A DNA stretch of 21,154 nucleotides from Plakobranchus ocellatus (Eukaryota > Mollusca > Gastropoda > Plakobranchidae), in NCBI GenBank assembly GCA_019648995.1, contig BLXT01006709.1, positions 329,278 to 350,431 on the forward strand, given 5' to 3'. The number at the start of each line of letters is the position of its first letter. Position 1 is the first letter of the stretch. The position numbers and the translations under genes were made by a program. The notes below the pieces were generated by a model. That model made no database searches, had not been told where the DNA came from, and worked only from the letters and a program-made list of their open reading frames with translations. Shown here piece after piece: positions 1 to 9,869 of the stretch.

Positions 1-1788
1 TGTGAAGCAAAGCAGTTTCCTGTTTAGAGGAACCGGTGTCTTTCGTGATTTTGTGACACCAAAAATTTAGACAGGCCCAGTTCGCTTATCATTATGTTTA
101 TTCTTTTCATACTTGTTCTCAGAGTAGCATTGGGTGCCTAGTCCTTAAATTACCCGAAAAGTGTTTGAATGTGTTAGAACTATGGTCCTTGTTTGACGAG
201 ATCTACGTTCATAGGGTGTGACACCATGCATCACAATAGACACTATATTTTCAATGACATCTAATTCTTCATTGGCTTTGAAAAAACTTTTGACCAAATA
301 TAAAAAGGAAGACTGACCTCTTAACTTAATGGAAACGTCAGCAACTATGCAAATTTTATTTAATTTAGTGTATTTGACTATCTCAAACAATGTGCCCTCA
401 AAGTAAAGGAAAAAACACGTAAATTTAGACTTATCCCCAATTAAAAAACGATTCACTGTTTTAGAAATAAATGGTTTAACAACTAATGCTATTGTGAGTT
501 GTCTCTTCATTTTATTAGCTACAGTTTCATATTTTTTTTATTTAAATAGCAATTTAAAGAAGGTAACTTATTGCAGTTATAAAACACCCACCAATGAAGG
601 AGCACCTTTTGACCTTTTGCCATGTATATATTATATGTGTGTATGTACTTACATGCGACTACCTCAGGATTTTTTGGGGGGAGTTGTGCCCATCTCTGAT
701 CAGAAACTAAGCCATTATTATAACGAAGTGACTATTTTCCTAAACATAAGGCCAACTAAACGCAATGGTACTTTAAGGTACCCGTACAGTATGAGTACAA
801 GTATACTGGGGTTTCTGAACTCTCTCTCTCCTTCTTTATAAAAGTAAGGTGTTCGGGAAAATAAAGTTGGCCTTGTTATAATCTGAAAGTATGAAGTGAA
901 ACATGATTTTATGATAATTCTGTAAATTTTTACTAAACTCTTCATGACCATTACTAAAGTTTTTTAATTTGACCACGTTATTTTTATGGATCTAATAAAA
1001 TGAGGGGGTGGATGTAGAAAATGTGAGATAGCTAGAGTTATATAGAAAATACAGAAAAAAGTTTGGTATGGATATGTTCATAAATAAATTCTGCACATTT
1101 CTAGCCATGACAGATTCCAAAAACATGATTTGAGATTGTCTTCAAACATCAATTTTTCAATTCACAACAAATATACACATATTATGCATCAAAAGAAAGA
1201 TAAGTAAATGCTGAACTCAAATGTAAGACTCTCCCGACCTAGAGATTATTTATTCTAAAGTTATAGTAAAAAGAATAAAGCCATACCATCAGTAAAGATA
1301 AGTTTTAGCCTCTGAAATTTCACAAAAAAAAGATCCTTTCTAAATTAACTGCACTGTTTTCTTTCGTATTATAGAGAATAATAATATCATCAATAAAGCA
1401 ATTTTAAAAGAGTGGTAGGTTGAAGATCAGAAAAATGTGTGTCGCTAATTTCTGACGAATGCGTTTCATGTGTGTCGGCCATCCTGACACCCGCAATAAT
1501 CATAAAGCTTGTAAACAGAAAGACAACAAAAATTCAGCCCAAACATGAAAATCTTATGATTTTGAATGTATAGTGTGTCAGTGCAAAGTCTAAAGCTCGG
1601 AGGGTGACCAAACGCTTACGCGGTTATGATTTTTTTCGATCTCCGAAATTATAGATCCAAAGAACCGTCCTGGTTATAGACAGTGGTCTTTAAAGCGACA
1701 CACAGCAAACTACCAAAGGCTAAACCTGTTTTTCAAAATTGAGGTGTAAACGCTTGTTCACTGAAGATGTTGACGGTTTTTGTTTTGC
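1..1788. other. AT-rich stretch without a supported gene
   Basis: No gene, RNA or mobile element is supported here. The longest open frame is a minus-strand one of 121 codons at 145-510. It has an ATG but no recognisable domain, and its length is about what chance allows in DNA this AT-rich. A plus-strand frame at 494-841 overlaps its end and looks like low-complexity AT-rich translation. I see no tandem array or inverted ends in this stretch. Confidence 0.6.
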
Positions 1789-2037
1789 TCACACACAAAA
1801 AAAAGTCCCAAACTTCGGTTCTGCGAAGCGGAATTGAAGCTGAAAGTGAGATTCCAGATACAGAATGAGGTGACACACAGGGCATGCCAGGCGATCTTCG
1901 ATGTTTACATTCCCTTTTACGATACCAAACTGTTTAAAGCAAGGTGGAGCTGATATTTTATATTTATTTGTCAGCAGTCTATTGAAAATTGCAACACATA
2001 ACGTGTAGTCGGCAGTGAGGTTTTTGCAGCCCTCTAA

Positions 2038-2773
2038 GGGGACATTCAAATATAATCTTACACCTTGGGGGGTCCTTGAACCAATGTAATTTTACACTTT
2101 TTTGAGGGGAAAAAGAAAAAGAAAAAAAACGTCAACATAAAAGGGGAGGGGTAGCTATTCTTAACATACAATCAATAAATGAATCAGTCCAACAGTATTA
2201 TATTTTTAGAATGTTGATTTTCCATTTTATGCCAATTTGAATGATTTACATGTTGTTGTTGTTTTTGTTATTATTATGATTATTGTCACGAGAACAAGAA
2301 CAGCATAAGAAAGGGGGGGGAGGGTGTCCTTGAACAAGTGTAATATTACTTTTTTGTGAGGGGAAAAACAAAAAGAAAAAAAACGTCAACATAAAAAGGG
2401 TGGGGTAGCTATTCTTAACATACAATCAATAAACGAATCAGTCCAACAGTATTATATTTTTAGAATGTTGATTTTCCATTTTTGCCAATTTGAATGATTT
2501 ACATGTTGTTGTTGTTTTTGTTATTATTATGATTATTGTCACGAGTGGTCCACAAAAGCACTTTGACTGCTACATTGGTAAAAGAAATAAGTTCAACTAC
2601 AGTAATTCATGTACTGCTCTCTTTTAATCCACAAGATAAGCGATTGTTAAGTTCTCATCTTGTCACAAAGTAGTGCGCCAATTTGCATACGCCATGATTA
2701 CTGAGAGCTCCAGGATCCAACAAAATCTATCAAAAGCTCCCAAAAAGGTGTAAGATTATACTTGAACAGCCCC
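2038..2773. mobile_element. MITE-like DNA transposon with TAA target duplications
   Basis: The two ends are inverted copies of each other. The left end (2038-2066) begins GGGGACATTCAAATATAATC; the right end (2745-2773), read in reverse, begins GGGGCTGTTCAAGTATAATC. They agree at 25 of 29 positions. The element is flanked by TAA on both sides (2035-2037 and 2774-2776). A three-base TWA duplication with GGG-starting ends fits the PIF/Harbinger superfamily, but a mariner-type TA duplication cannot be excluded. No transposase is present, so it is non-autonomous. Most of its length is a tandem duplication (2071-2545). The superfamily is inference; the ends and duplications are directly visible. 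Confidence 0.68.
2071..2545. repeat. Two-copy direct repeat, about 222 bp per unit, inside the MITE
   Basis: Copy 1 is 2071-2292 and copy 2 is 2325-2545, offset by about 253 bases. Both start with a GTCCTTGAAC-like segment and share the same AAACGTCAACATAAAA block, the same long segment around TAGAATGTTGATTTTCCA, and the same simple-sequence tail (GTT units, then ATT units) ending in TTGTCACGAG. They differ by a few substitutions and short indels, so the duplication is much younger than most repeats in the window. Confidence 0.92.
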
Positions 2774-2776
2774 TAA

Positions 2777-4272
2777 TGAGAGTTGAAAGTGCATTTGAAA
2801 ACTACTGTTGATGATAAAAACGCGGAAAAATATTCAAAGAATATTTGTAGGGTGGTTAGATAGGTCATAACCGATATTTAATATGGTCTTTAGCCCTTTA
2901 AACAACAACGTCATAAAAATAGGACAGAGTGTGTCGCATTTTATCGCGATAGGGAAACAAAAAATTCAAATAAAATGTTTAAATCCACAAAAAGGCATAA
3001 TGTTGCTTTCGCTGCTTCTTCACATCGTTAACAATTGTGTAACACATAAAAACCAGCATAAATCATGTTTCATTTGAGAGTTTGCCAAAAGGTGAGCATT
3101 TTTTTACAGTCTTAATAGATTGGCTCCTATTGCATGTAAAATAAAATTTCACCCTTAAAATTTGGTATGTTGTGTTTAATATCATGGTTAAGCTGTGGGA
3201 GCAGACCCATAGGCTTAGGTAAATTGGCAACGCAATCCTTTTTGTTTGTTGATAAAAATTATGTTACTTGCTAGAGATCTAATTTTAATAATAAAATAAA
3301 CTTCTAGAGCAAAGTCTCTTTGCAGTGCCATAAGTGTATGCCTCAACTACAATTGGCATCAATGAAACAACCGCAAGTCTCTGTCATTGTTTTTATCTTC
3401 TCATCTAAAAGTATCGGTTTCGAACATAACATGTGCCATCATTTCCTGGGCCCACTAATTCCTTCTGACTTTTCTCTATCTATCATAAAGGGGCATAATG
3501 TCAAGAATAACGTTAAAACACACCCCAAGCGAAATCGAGGCTGTAACCTTTCCTGAATATGCATATCAATTAGATTTTTACGATATCTTCATAATGTGGT
3601 CATTCTTTATGAAAGAAAGAACCAATCATAAAATGAGGTCGTATTTGCAGCAGACGATTTTTTCCCGTGTGCACTTCTTTTTCGTGAAGCAAAGGGAGAT
3701 CACAAGAAGAATGGATTCTACCTCTTCAACTAAGCTTTCTTTTGTCGTCATCGCATCAGCAACGTTATTTGCGAAGAAAGTGTTTTGCCTTTTATTTTAT
3801 TTGGAGCTTAATTTTTGGTCCATTTCTTCAAAAGTGTAGTGATCAGATTTAAGTGTGTAAAAGTGTACTTGGTTGGGATCACAGCAGAGCACATTGCTTG
3901 TATGGATGGACATTATGTTGGGAACTGATGACAATGGGCATGTCGTAATTGTTATGCGCGATATACCTTTGCACAAAGTTATGCTAGAAAGCACACATTA
4001 TGCCAATAAACGAGGTTTAAATAATCAGAATGCTGCTTTCAATTTATACTGTGTTATTTACGCACATTGCTTTTATGTATTTATAGAATGCGTAAAGATA
4101 CAAGTGTTTGTGCTATGAGTTTACCCATGGAGAGTCGAATAATCAGGACCTGCGAGGTCCCCTAGAGGCAAATTAACTGAGTTTTTGGAAAATTAAAAGG
4201 TGTTATACAAAAATTCAGATAACTTTTTTGTTTTTCAACATAAAACTACAAACCATGCACCAATGGAAAGGA
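2777..4272. other. Non-coding stretch with one exon-like fragment
   Basis: Apart from the short outer part of the split frame at 2777-2794, no gene is supported. The plus-strand open frames at 2883-3077, 3498-3839 and 3873-4118 have no recognisable motifs and overlap one another. An exon-like segment at 3064-3091 ends in CCAAAAG followed by GTGAGC, a good donor sequence, and has an inverted relative near 7840. A small palindrome, GGACCT-GCG-AGGTCC, lies near 4146. One copy of the ACTGAGTTTTTGGAAAA motif lies at 4176-4192, just outside the element that starts at 4273. Confidence 0.5.
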
Positions 4273-4477
4273 AATTGAAGAGCATTTTTCCAAAACTCTG
4301 TATCTGCATTTTTAACTGTACTGAAAAAAGTGAGAAAATTAAATCAAGATTCTTGGAGGTAAATAATCGTTGTTTTGACTTATGGAGAATGACCCCTTCA
4401 AAGGCAGTATATAAGACAAGATATTTATTAAAATCCTTCTTTGATTGATTAGAAATAATTTATGTGCAAATATAAAC

Positions 4478-4524
4478 TTTTTCCAAAACTCAGTATTTGA
4501 TCATTTAACTGAGTTTTGGAAAAA
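4478..4524. repeat. Perfect 17-bp inverted repeat (hairpin)
   Basis: The arms TTTTTCCAAAACTCAGT (4478-4494) and ACTGAGTTTTGGAAAAA (4508-4524) are exact reverse complements separated by 13 bases. Both arms are copies of the motif repeated through the surrounding transposon-like element, so this is a head-to-head pair of motif copies as well as a potential hairpin. Confidence 0.9.
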
Positions 4525-5104
4525 CTGATTAATACTTGCCAAAATGTGCTTAAAGGTGTTTTGTGTTAGTGCAAGGTACTAAGTACTTTTAAAATAATAG
4601 TACTCCCTTAAAATAAAGAAAACATGACTTGTAAATGGGTTTCAGTCACAATTTTCATTGTTCATTTTTATACATTTCTGGATAATTCATTAAAATTTTA
4701 AGACATTTTAGTATTTTAGAGCATTTTTGCATAATTTTGTTGGTTTTTTTTTTTTTAATGAAAATGTATAATTTTCTAATGTTAAAACACACACACAGCT
4801 GGACATGATTGCTTAAAGCCCACATTCACACTGCCATATTATTTACCCAATAGTTTTAATTGCATCATTTTCACATATAATTTTTTTTCTCTTAGCCTCA
4901 TTTACCATCATAGCAAGTAGCGTCATGAACACTTTCACTCAGAAAACATACAGCAGTAACCTAAACCTTCTTTATCTTTGCTTGGGCTATGTACACAAAA
5001 GTTTCAATGTTATCATAGAATCAAATCTCAAAAATAAAGATTACATTTAAATCTTGATAGCAATCTAAACCATCTTTCCTATTGTTCACTACTGTTGTAG
5101 GCAT

Positions 5105-5368
5105 TTACACAAAACTTTCTCTCTCATCATAGCTACATATGTCATCTCTTTCATCAGTGTCCTCATTCTCAGCCTCAGCTGCCATCAAGACATCATCATT
5201 TAACCCTTTAGCTCTCTCTGGTACTCTAAAAAACTTCATCAACTTTTTCACATCTTCTGCCTTAGGTTTTTTTTACATGATTTTCTTCCACACTTTATTA
5301 CGTTTTCTACCATGTCTAGGCGTAACAGGAAAAGAAAACACTTCAGTAAGCTCAGTTTCGTGTTCCAT
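5105..5368 (-). pseudogene. Remnant of an unrecognised hydrophilic protein frame
   Basis: Read leftwards from an ATG at 5368, this frame gives 88 codons ending at a TAA (5105-5107), interrupted by one TAA at codon 32. Despite that stop the translation looks like real protein. The N-terminal third has TPRHGRKRNKVWKK, a middle basic stretch follows (KKPKAEDVKKLMKFF), and the C-terminal part is acidic (AEAENEDTDERDD). An in-frame TAG lies directly upstream, so the start is at this ATG unless splicing is involved. Past the stop, a related segment (FYDNIETFVY against the earlier SYDERESFV) suggests an internal duplication and further decay. It lies just inside the right-hand motif cluster of the element at 4273-5679 and may be the 5' end of its protein. 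I cannot assign a family. Confidence 0.35.
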
Positions 5369-5752
5369 CGTGGCAGTGGACTAAGTTTATGCTTAGCTCG
5401 ATTGAGGTATGAACTTTCCAAAACTAAGTGTTTACACGGAAAAGCAATGGTGCGCAGGCGTGCAGAAAGCACAGAGTTTTGGAAAATATATACGTCAGCA
5501 AGTACAGAGTTTTGGAAAAACAGCCTGTTCCAGAAGCCCATTTGCAACTGATTTTACGTACTTTTGGAAAGATTATTGTGTGCACAATATAAAAGGAGCA
5601 ATGAATTTTACTTTAAGGGGGATAGCTAACTTTTTAACGAAACTGCAAGTACTGAGTTTTGGAAATACGCTCTTCAATTGAATACAGATTTCGTATGAAA
5701 TAAAAATTTATGCCACCAACCTTTTTGCTTTATATGTCTGCTTTTGTGTTTG

Positions 5753-5986
5753 TCAGTGGTTCTGGTAGTGGAGGCGATGCCAGCCACTTGCTAGATCTAC
5801 ATCTAAATCTTGATCTCCAGGAGCTTGAACCATAGGCTCAGGCTTCCTGACAAGTACCCTAAATATCGAATGTGCATCTTGTACAAATTCAGCACTATCC
5901 CTGCCATTATTGTCTGCATACAGTTCCTCAAACTGGTCAAGAATTGGGACCTTTCCAGCCATGATTTTCAACAGCATAGAAGACAT
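5753..5986 (-). CDS. Small unassigned ORF, 77 aa
   Basis: The frame opens with ATG at 5986, immediately preceded by an in-frame TGA, and a second ATG (codon 9, better context, MAGKVPILDQFEELY) follows. The product is hydrophilic and of mixed composition, unlike the low-complexity frames nearby, with an acidic C-terminal part (GDQDLDVDLASG). No domain, signal peptide or membrane segment is visible. The region just upstream on this strand carries two strong hairpins (6034-6061 and 6086-6139). It may be a first coding exon, a transposon-derived frame or a chance ORF; there is no clear splice donor that would decide this. Confidence 0.28.
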   Translation of the reverse strand: MSSMLLKIMAGKVPILDQFEELYADNNGRDSAEFVQDAHSIFRVLVRKPEPMVQAPGDQDLDVDLASGWHRLHYQNH

Positions 5987-6033
5987 TCAGTTCTACACTT
6001 TGTTTACTTCTCAATTTCTCACCCAATCTAAAG

Positions 6034-6061
6034 CGTAGACTGCTAGTCTTAGCAGTTTACG
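6034..6061. repeat. Short hairpin, 12-bp arms
   Basis: CGTAGACTGCTA (6034-6045) pairs with TAGCAGTTTACG (6050-6061) at 11 of 12 positions, with a four-base loop GTCT; the remaining pair is a G-T wobble in RNA. It is too short to assign to a family. Confidence 0.6.
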
Positions 6062-6085
6062 AAAGGGGAAAAAACAAAAAAACAA

Positions 6086-6139
6086 AACTATAGTCGCGAT
6101 AACCTGTGGGAGCCCATAGAGACCATCGCGACTATAGTT
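6086..6139. repeat. Perfect 15-bp inverted repeat with CpG-containing arms
   Basis: AACTATAGTCGCGAT (6086-6100) and ATCGCGACTATAGTT (6125-6139) are exact reverse complements around a 24-base spacer. The spacer itself contains the short palindrome TGGGAGCCCA. Each arm contains TCGCGA, unusual in this CpG-poor, AT-rich neighbourhood. It could be a very short MITE, a cruciform or a structured leader of a leftward transcript; the sequence alone does not decide. Confidence 0.85.
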
Positions 6140-6167
6140 GCAACCTTGGGAAGAGTTAATTATTCAT

Positions 6168-7680
6168 GCAAATGACGACATTGTTTTGTCGTCATAGTTA
6201 TGTGTGAAAGAATTCTAAACATTGTTCTTACTACAATAAGCTACAGCCTTGATGTTTTTTCAATGTTTTATGAGCCACTTATCGTTTGAAAAAAAATTAT
6301 TTTTGGCCTAGATCTAGATCTAAATCAAGACCTCATGTGAGATATTTTTAGCAGAAGATCAGTGTAACATCTACTCAGAAGTGCATGTACCAGGTATATT
6401 TTTTAACCACTCACACACACACAAAAGAGCGAGTGAGAGAGAAGAAACCCACTCACAATACACTTCAAACTTAGAGGAGTTTAATGGTATTGATTATGTG
6501 TGCAAATGACGGCATTGTTTATGTCGTCATAGTTACGTTTGACATACATAATTTTAATATTGTTTAACATCATACACAAAGGCCCACACAAAAATATTGT
6601 TTTTATTGTTACTACTTTTAGCTACAGCTTTGATGTTTCTTCAATAACTTATGAGTTACTATTCGCTTAAAAGTGCAAAAAGTCATATTTTTAGCCCAAA
6701 AGCATGAGATGTATTTTAGCTGAGGAGCAATGTTACTGTTCGATGGATCTATGCCTGGTGTATTTTATTTTCTTTTACAAAAAAAAATTGAATTAAACAA
6801 TAAAGAAATGGAAATATATGCCTTTTCAAAGGTGAAATATAACTGAGAAATAAAGTGTCATTCGAAGTTGGGAACTGTGACAAGATGAATGGCCTTCAAT
6901 TTTGCTCAAATGTACACGCTATTTTTCTTTTCTTTTATTTTTAATTTCGTATTGCACTGCTGTTTGTGTTCTCTTTTGACTTTTCATAGGAATTTGATCT
7001 ATATGTTTTGACTTTTTAACTACATTAATTATGCTTATCTCCTCAAATGGTGTGATGCAATGCTCTCTCTTATGCCACATAAAGGTAATAACATAAACAC
7101 TGTGAAAGGTTTTACAGCTTTTGCTTGCTCCCAGTGTGACGCTTTTTAAAAATTTTCTAACTCCTTTAATTCAATACAATTTTATTTCATGAGTTCAAAT
7201 GATATAAATTTGCGATTGTCAATGACGATATAATTCTATAAAGGTTTCAGCAAGGTTGCTTTAGAGCATGTTCTTGTACTTAGTGTTGAACAAAAACTGT
7301 GTCATCATAGTTATGTGCGAATGATATTTTCACTTTGTGCAAAAATCTGTTATAAAAAAAAGGACTTAATAAATAGGTTTCATTTACTAAATAAAATTTA
7401 AGCATACTTGATTCAGCACTCTTAACTTTGCATGGCTAAATTTCCAAAGCTGGCATGTATATAAAAAACTTAAAGATGTTCATATTCTTTGACCATAACC
7501 ATGACGATATAAATGCAGACTTATTGGTGTTCAATATTGACTTTCTCTACATATTCTTCATGAAATGTGTTCTTTCTTAATTGTATAATGTAAAAATAAA
7601 CCTGCCAAAAAGTAATATCTGCATTTTTTATTGTTCATTTTTTTAAAAATGTGTCATCACTGTTATGTTCAAAACTTTTC
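6168..7680 (+). repeat. Decayed repeat array, unit about 335-350 bp
   Basis: Two adjacent diverged units are visible, starting at 6168 and 6502 with GCAAATGACG. Both continue through TGTCGTCATAGTTA, a GCTACAGC..TGATGTTT segment, a TATTTTTAGC segment and a GGTRTATTTT end. The TGTCRTCA core recurs at 6187, 6522, 7300 and 7652, the last interval again being about 350 bases, so older units probably lie further right. In the first unit, ATGACGACA (6172-6180) and TGTCGTCAT (6187-6195) form a perfect 9-bp hairpin. No open frame runs through the array. Confidence 0.6.
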
Positions 7681-7833
7681 ATGGTCTCCCCAACTGATGT
7701 CAATTTTTTGGTCTGTGAACACTAGTCTTGCATCAATTAGGTATAGGTTACTTTAAAAAAGCAATAAAAAGTTAACTACCAGGAACTTCAGTTTTGAAGT
7801 TTCATTTTTGAGCCTCAGTGACACAATTCATTT

Positions 7834-7874
7834 GCTCACCTTTTGGCAAACCCTCTATGCTCAAATTAAACATT
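7834..7874 (-). repeat. Exon-like fragment, inverted relative of 3064-3091
   Basis: On the minus strand this reads ATGTTTAATTTGAGC, then GGTTTGCCAAAAG followed by GTGAGC, a good splice donor. The plus strand at 3064-3091 has ATGTTTCATTTGAG, then AGTTTGCCAAAAG and again GTGAGC, missing seven bases in the middle. The shared part is about 36 bases, so the two are related copies about 4.8 kb apart in opposite orientation. They may be duplicated exons or remains of a repeat; I see no longer match on either side. Confidence 0.5.
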
Positions 7875-7934
7875 GTGGAAACAAAAATGAAAAAAAAAAT
7901 TCATATTAAAAAATTTGGTAACTATAATACTAAC

Positions 7935-7973
7935 CTGCCCACAGTTCATTAATTTGTGTTTATTCATCAAAGG
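7935..7973 (-). other. Candidate 39-nt micro-exon
   Basis: On the minus strand a run of pyrimidines ending TTTTTTTTCAG precedes a 39-base segment that ends in GGGCAG followed by GTTAGT, so both splice signals are good. The segment is a multiple of three and one frame is fully open (PLMNKHKLMNCGQ). It lies about 60 bases upstream, on the same strand, of the exon-like fragment at 7834-7874. Support is limited to splice-site quality and the open frame. Confidence 0.2.
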
Positions 7974-7974
7974 C

Positions 7975-9770
7975 TGAAAAAAAAGAAATTGTCAAGTAAT
8001 AATCCAGCAATAAAGTAATCCATGGTAAAAGTGGATAAGTCTTGTAAATTTTGCAGGGATGCATGATTTTTCAGATAGCAAAATTGAAAAAAAAAACAAA
8101 TGATTTTTCTGTACACTATTCACAAGTTAAGGGACTCTTTCTGTTACTCTAATGTGCATTGTGACTGTGATACCTATAGAAACAATGCTTTGGGTGTAAG
8201 TGAAGTCGATCCAAGCATCCTGCAGAGCTGCCAACCATTAATAAAAAACCTATGTATACGTTTTGGAGGTCAAAATCACGCATTACATTTTTTAGGCCTA
8301 AATTACGATTTTTCTTACTGTGACTATCTGGCATCGCAGTTTAACGCAGCCCCATTGGCAAATTTGCGGCCGCATTTTTTTACTTTCCCGCACTTTTCGG
8401 GCTTTTTTTCTCATTTCTTTACGCAACTTTTATAGCGATGAAAATACGATTTTTAAAGGTTTTTATGAATAATTTCTTCATTTCCCAACATACTGGCTTT
8501 GCGAATCTAGTCCTTTTTGCTCTAAAGACCGTATGTGGTACCCAAATCCTCCATCAGCGGCGCTGAGGCCTAGATTTTCATTGAAAATTCCTCCTTCAAT
8601 GTATGTTTTTTGTAAAGATATATATTATATTCTCTGTGCACACGTAAGGCTTGGTTTGGTTTCAGTCTGTCAATTGCTACTTTTTTTTTTAATTTTATTT
8701 TTTAATTAAACCCCCCCCCAAATTATGTGCCACTCTACGGCCGCGAGCAAGAAAGGTCGACCCTTCCACCCCCGTTTACCTTTCATTTGGTTCATTAGGG
8801 TATAAGGTACTGCGATTCCCTTTTCTTTTATATTTTTCGTTGGAATCGGAAGATTTTGTTGCAAAAAAAAAGCTAAACTTACAGTCTTCCGAAAGCCCAT
8901 CCATTATCTATAATCAGAATTGAAATCAGTCTCTATAGGCTATTTTTGTTTAATTCAGTCGTGTTTGATTGTCTACTCCTCTATGACCTAGGTTCGGTCA
9001 GAGAGGAATGCTAGGATCTTAATATTTGTTTGAAGATTGGCGTTTTGGACTTGCAGAAAGAAAATGGATGGATCTGAAACTTTTTTATAACTTTATTCGA
9101 GAAAGTAGTTAATATGAAAAGTTTGTCTTGATCAACGGATTTTTATTGGGTAGTAATGCTGGGTGAGCTAGGGATCTAAACACCCTATGCGGAAAAAGCG
9201 ATCACTTAAACTTAAACAGTCTGCCAACTTTTTAGTGTGTCCTTTAGGGAGAAAAAGAAAAGTTCAAGTTATGGAAGTTAAAAAGCTTAAAAGAATAGTT
9301 CAAATGAAAGTTTATATTTGTTATCTTTTTTATATTTGTGTATTTTATAGGCTTTAATTTTTCTTTAAAAATCAGTCACGTTTCCTTGCTAAACGCCTCA
9401 TATTTTAACTAGCAGTTTGACTTGGTGTCTTGGGGGTAATGGTGGTCAAGCCTTTTTTTACTCTATGTAAACACAGATAATGGGATGAGAGCTATGATTA
9501 GAAATGGTTACTTACAAGTTTTTATAAAAACATTTTTTCAGTGTTTTTTAATTGTTTTTGACACTAGTTAGGCCTAATCGTGCAAGTATTGACTATGCCG
9601 TTAAGGCAAAAAAGATTAATTTCTAGTGAGTGAATTTTATATAATCGAAGCTGATTACTTTTGAACTGTCAGTAGGCCTAATTGCTTGCATGAGAAACAA
9701 AAGAAAAAAAAACTTAGTCTAACCTTTCCTACTGGTATTGTGTAGATCTAATTCAAATTCAATGTCAAAG
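7975..9770. other. Non-coding stretch
   Basis: No supported gene. A plus-strand frame at 8100-8435 spans a patch with a GAGCTGCCAACC sequence and repeated ACG/GCG-containing words, which resembles a decayed short repeat more than a gene. A poly-C run lies at about 8710. TAGGCCTA palindromes occur at 8293, 9569 and 9673. Confidence 0.55.
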
Positions 9771-9772
9771 TA

Positions 9773-9809
9773 CGAGGGATGTCCGAAAAGAAACAGGAAA
9801 AGGGGCATA
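9773..9809 (+). repeat. Mariner left terminal inverted repeat
   Basis: This 37-bp end matches the other end at 36 of 37 positions and lies directly next to the TA at 9771-9772. It is the end distal to the transposase start. Confidence 0.97.
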
Positions 9810-9869
9810 CCTCAAAGAGTTTTGATCAGATAAATTTGAAACTCACACAGATTGAAGTTCACTCTTCCA

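Larger units (their letters stand above)
1789..2794 (-). pseudogene. Unassigned open frame split by a 736-bp inserted element
   Basis: The part at 1789-2034 is an open minus-strand frame of 82 codons including the stop, with a protein-like mix that includes CPVCH. The frame runs into the left end of the inserted element at 2038-2773. If that element and one of its two TAA copies are ignored, the same frame continues on the far side through 2777-2794 to an ATG at 2794, giving 89 codons with the stop. The frame also stays open beyond that ATG up to a TGA at 2834-2836. I do not recognise the product. It could be a piece of an older repeat, a real exon or a chance frame; continuity across the insertion is the only special support. 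Confidence 0.3.
4273..5679. mobile_element. Candidate unclassified DNA transposon with subterminal TTTTGGAAA motifs
   Basis: The left end (about 4273-4311, starting AATTGAAGAGCATTTTTCCA) and the reverse complement of the right end (about 5641-5679, starting AATTGAAGAGCGTATTTCCA) align over roughly 39 bases with a handful of mismatches. Both ends contain the motif ACWGAGTTTTGGAAA or its complement. More copies lie at 4478-4494, 4508-4524, 5414-5430, 5471-5486 and 5504-5520, with a degenerate one at 5559-5572; the middle 0.9 kb has none. Motifs clustered near both ends are typical of transposase-binding subterminal repeats. A leftward ORF remnant starts just inside the right cluster. AATT borders both ends and may be the target duplication or part of the ends. 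I do not recognise the family. Confidence 0.5.

Noticed and set aside
145..510. Minus-strand open frame of 121 codons
   Set aside because: It has no recognisable domain, no splice or regulatory context and no supporting neighbour; a frame of this length can occur by chance in AT-rich DNA of this size.
3498..4118. Plus-strand frames of 113 and 81 codons
   Set aside because: Low-information translations rich in Phe, Ile and Cys without motifs, overlapping other frames.
4200..4448. Plus-strand frame of 82 codons
   Set aside because: It crosses the inverted end of the transposon-like element and its residues come from the TTTTTCCAAAACTC motif, so it is not an independent gene.
8100..8435. Plus-strand frame of 111 codons
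   Set aside because: It spans a repeat-like patch and has a Phe-rich tail from T-rich DNA; no domain is visible.
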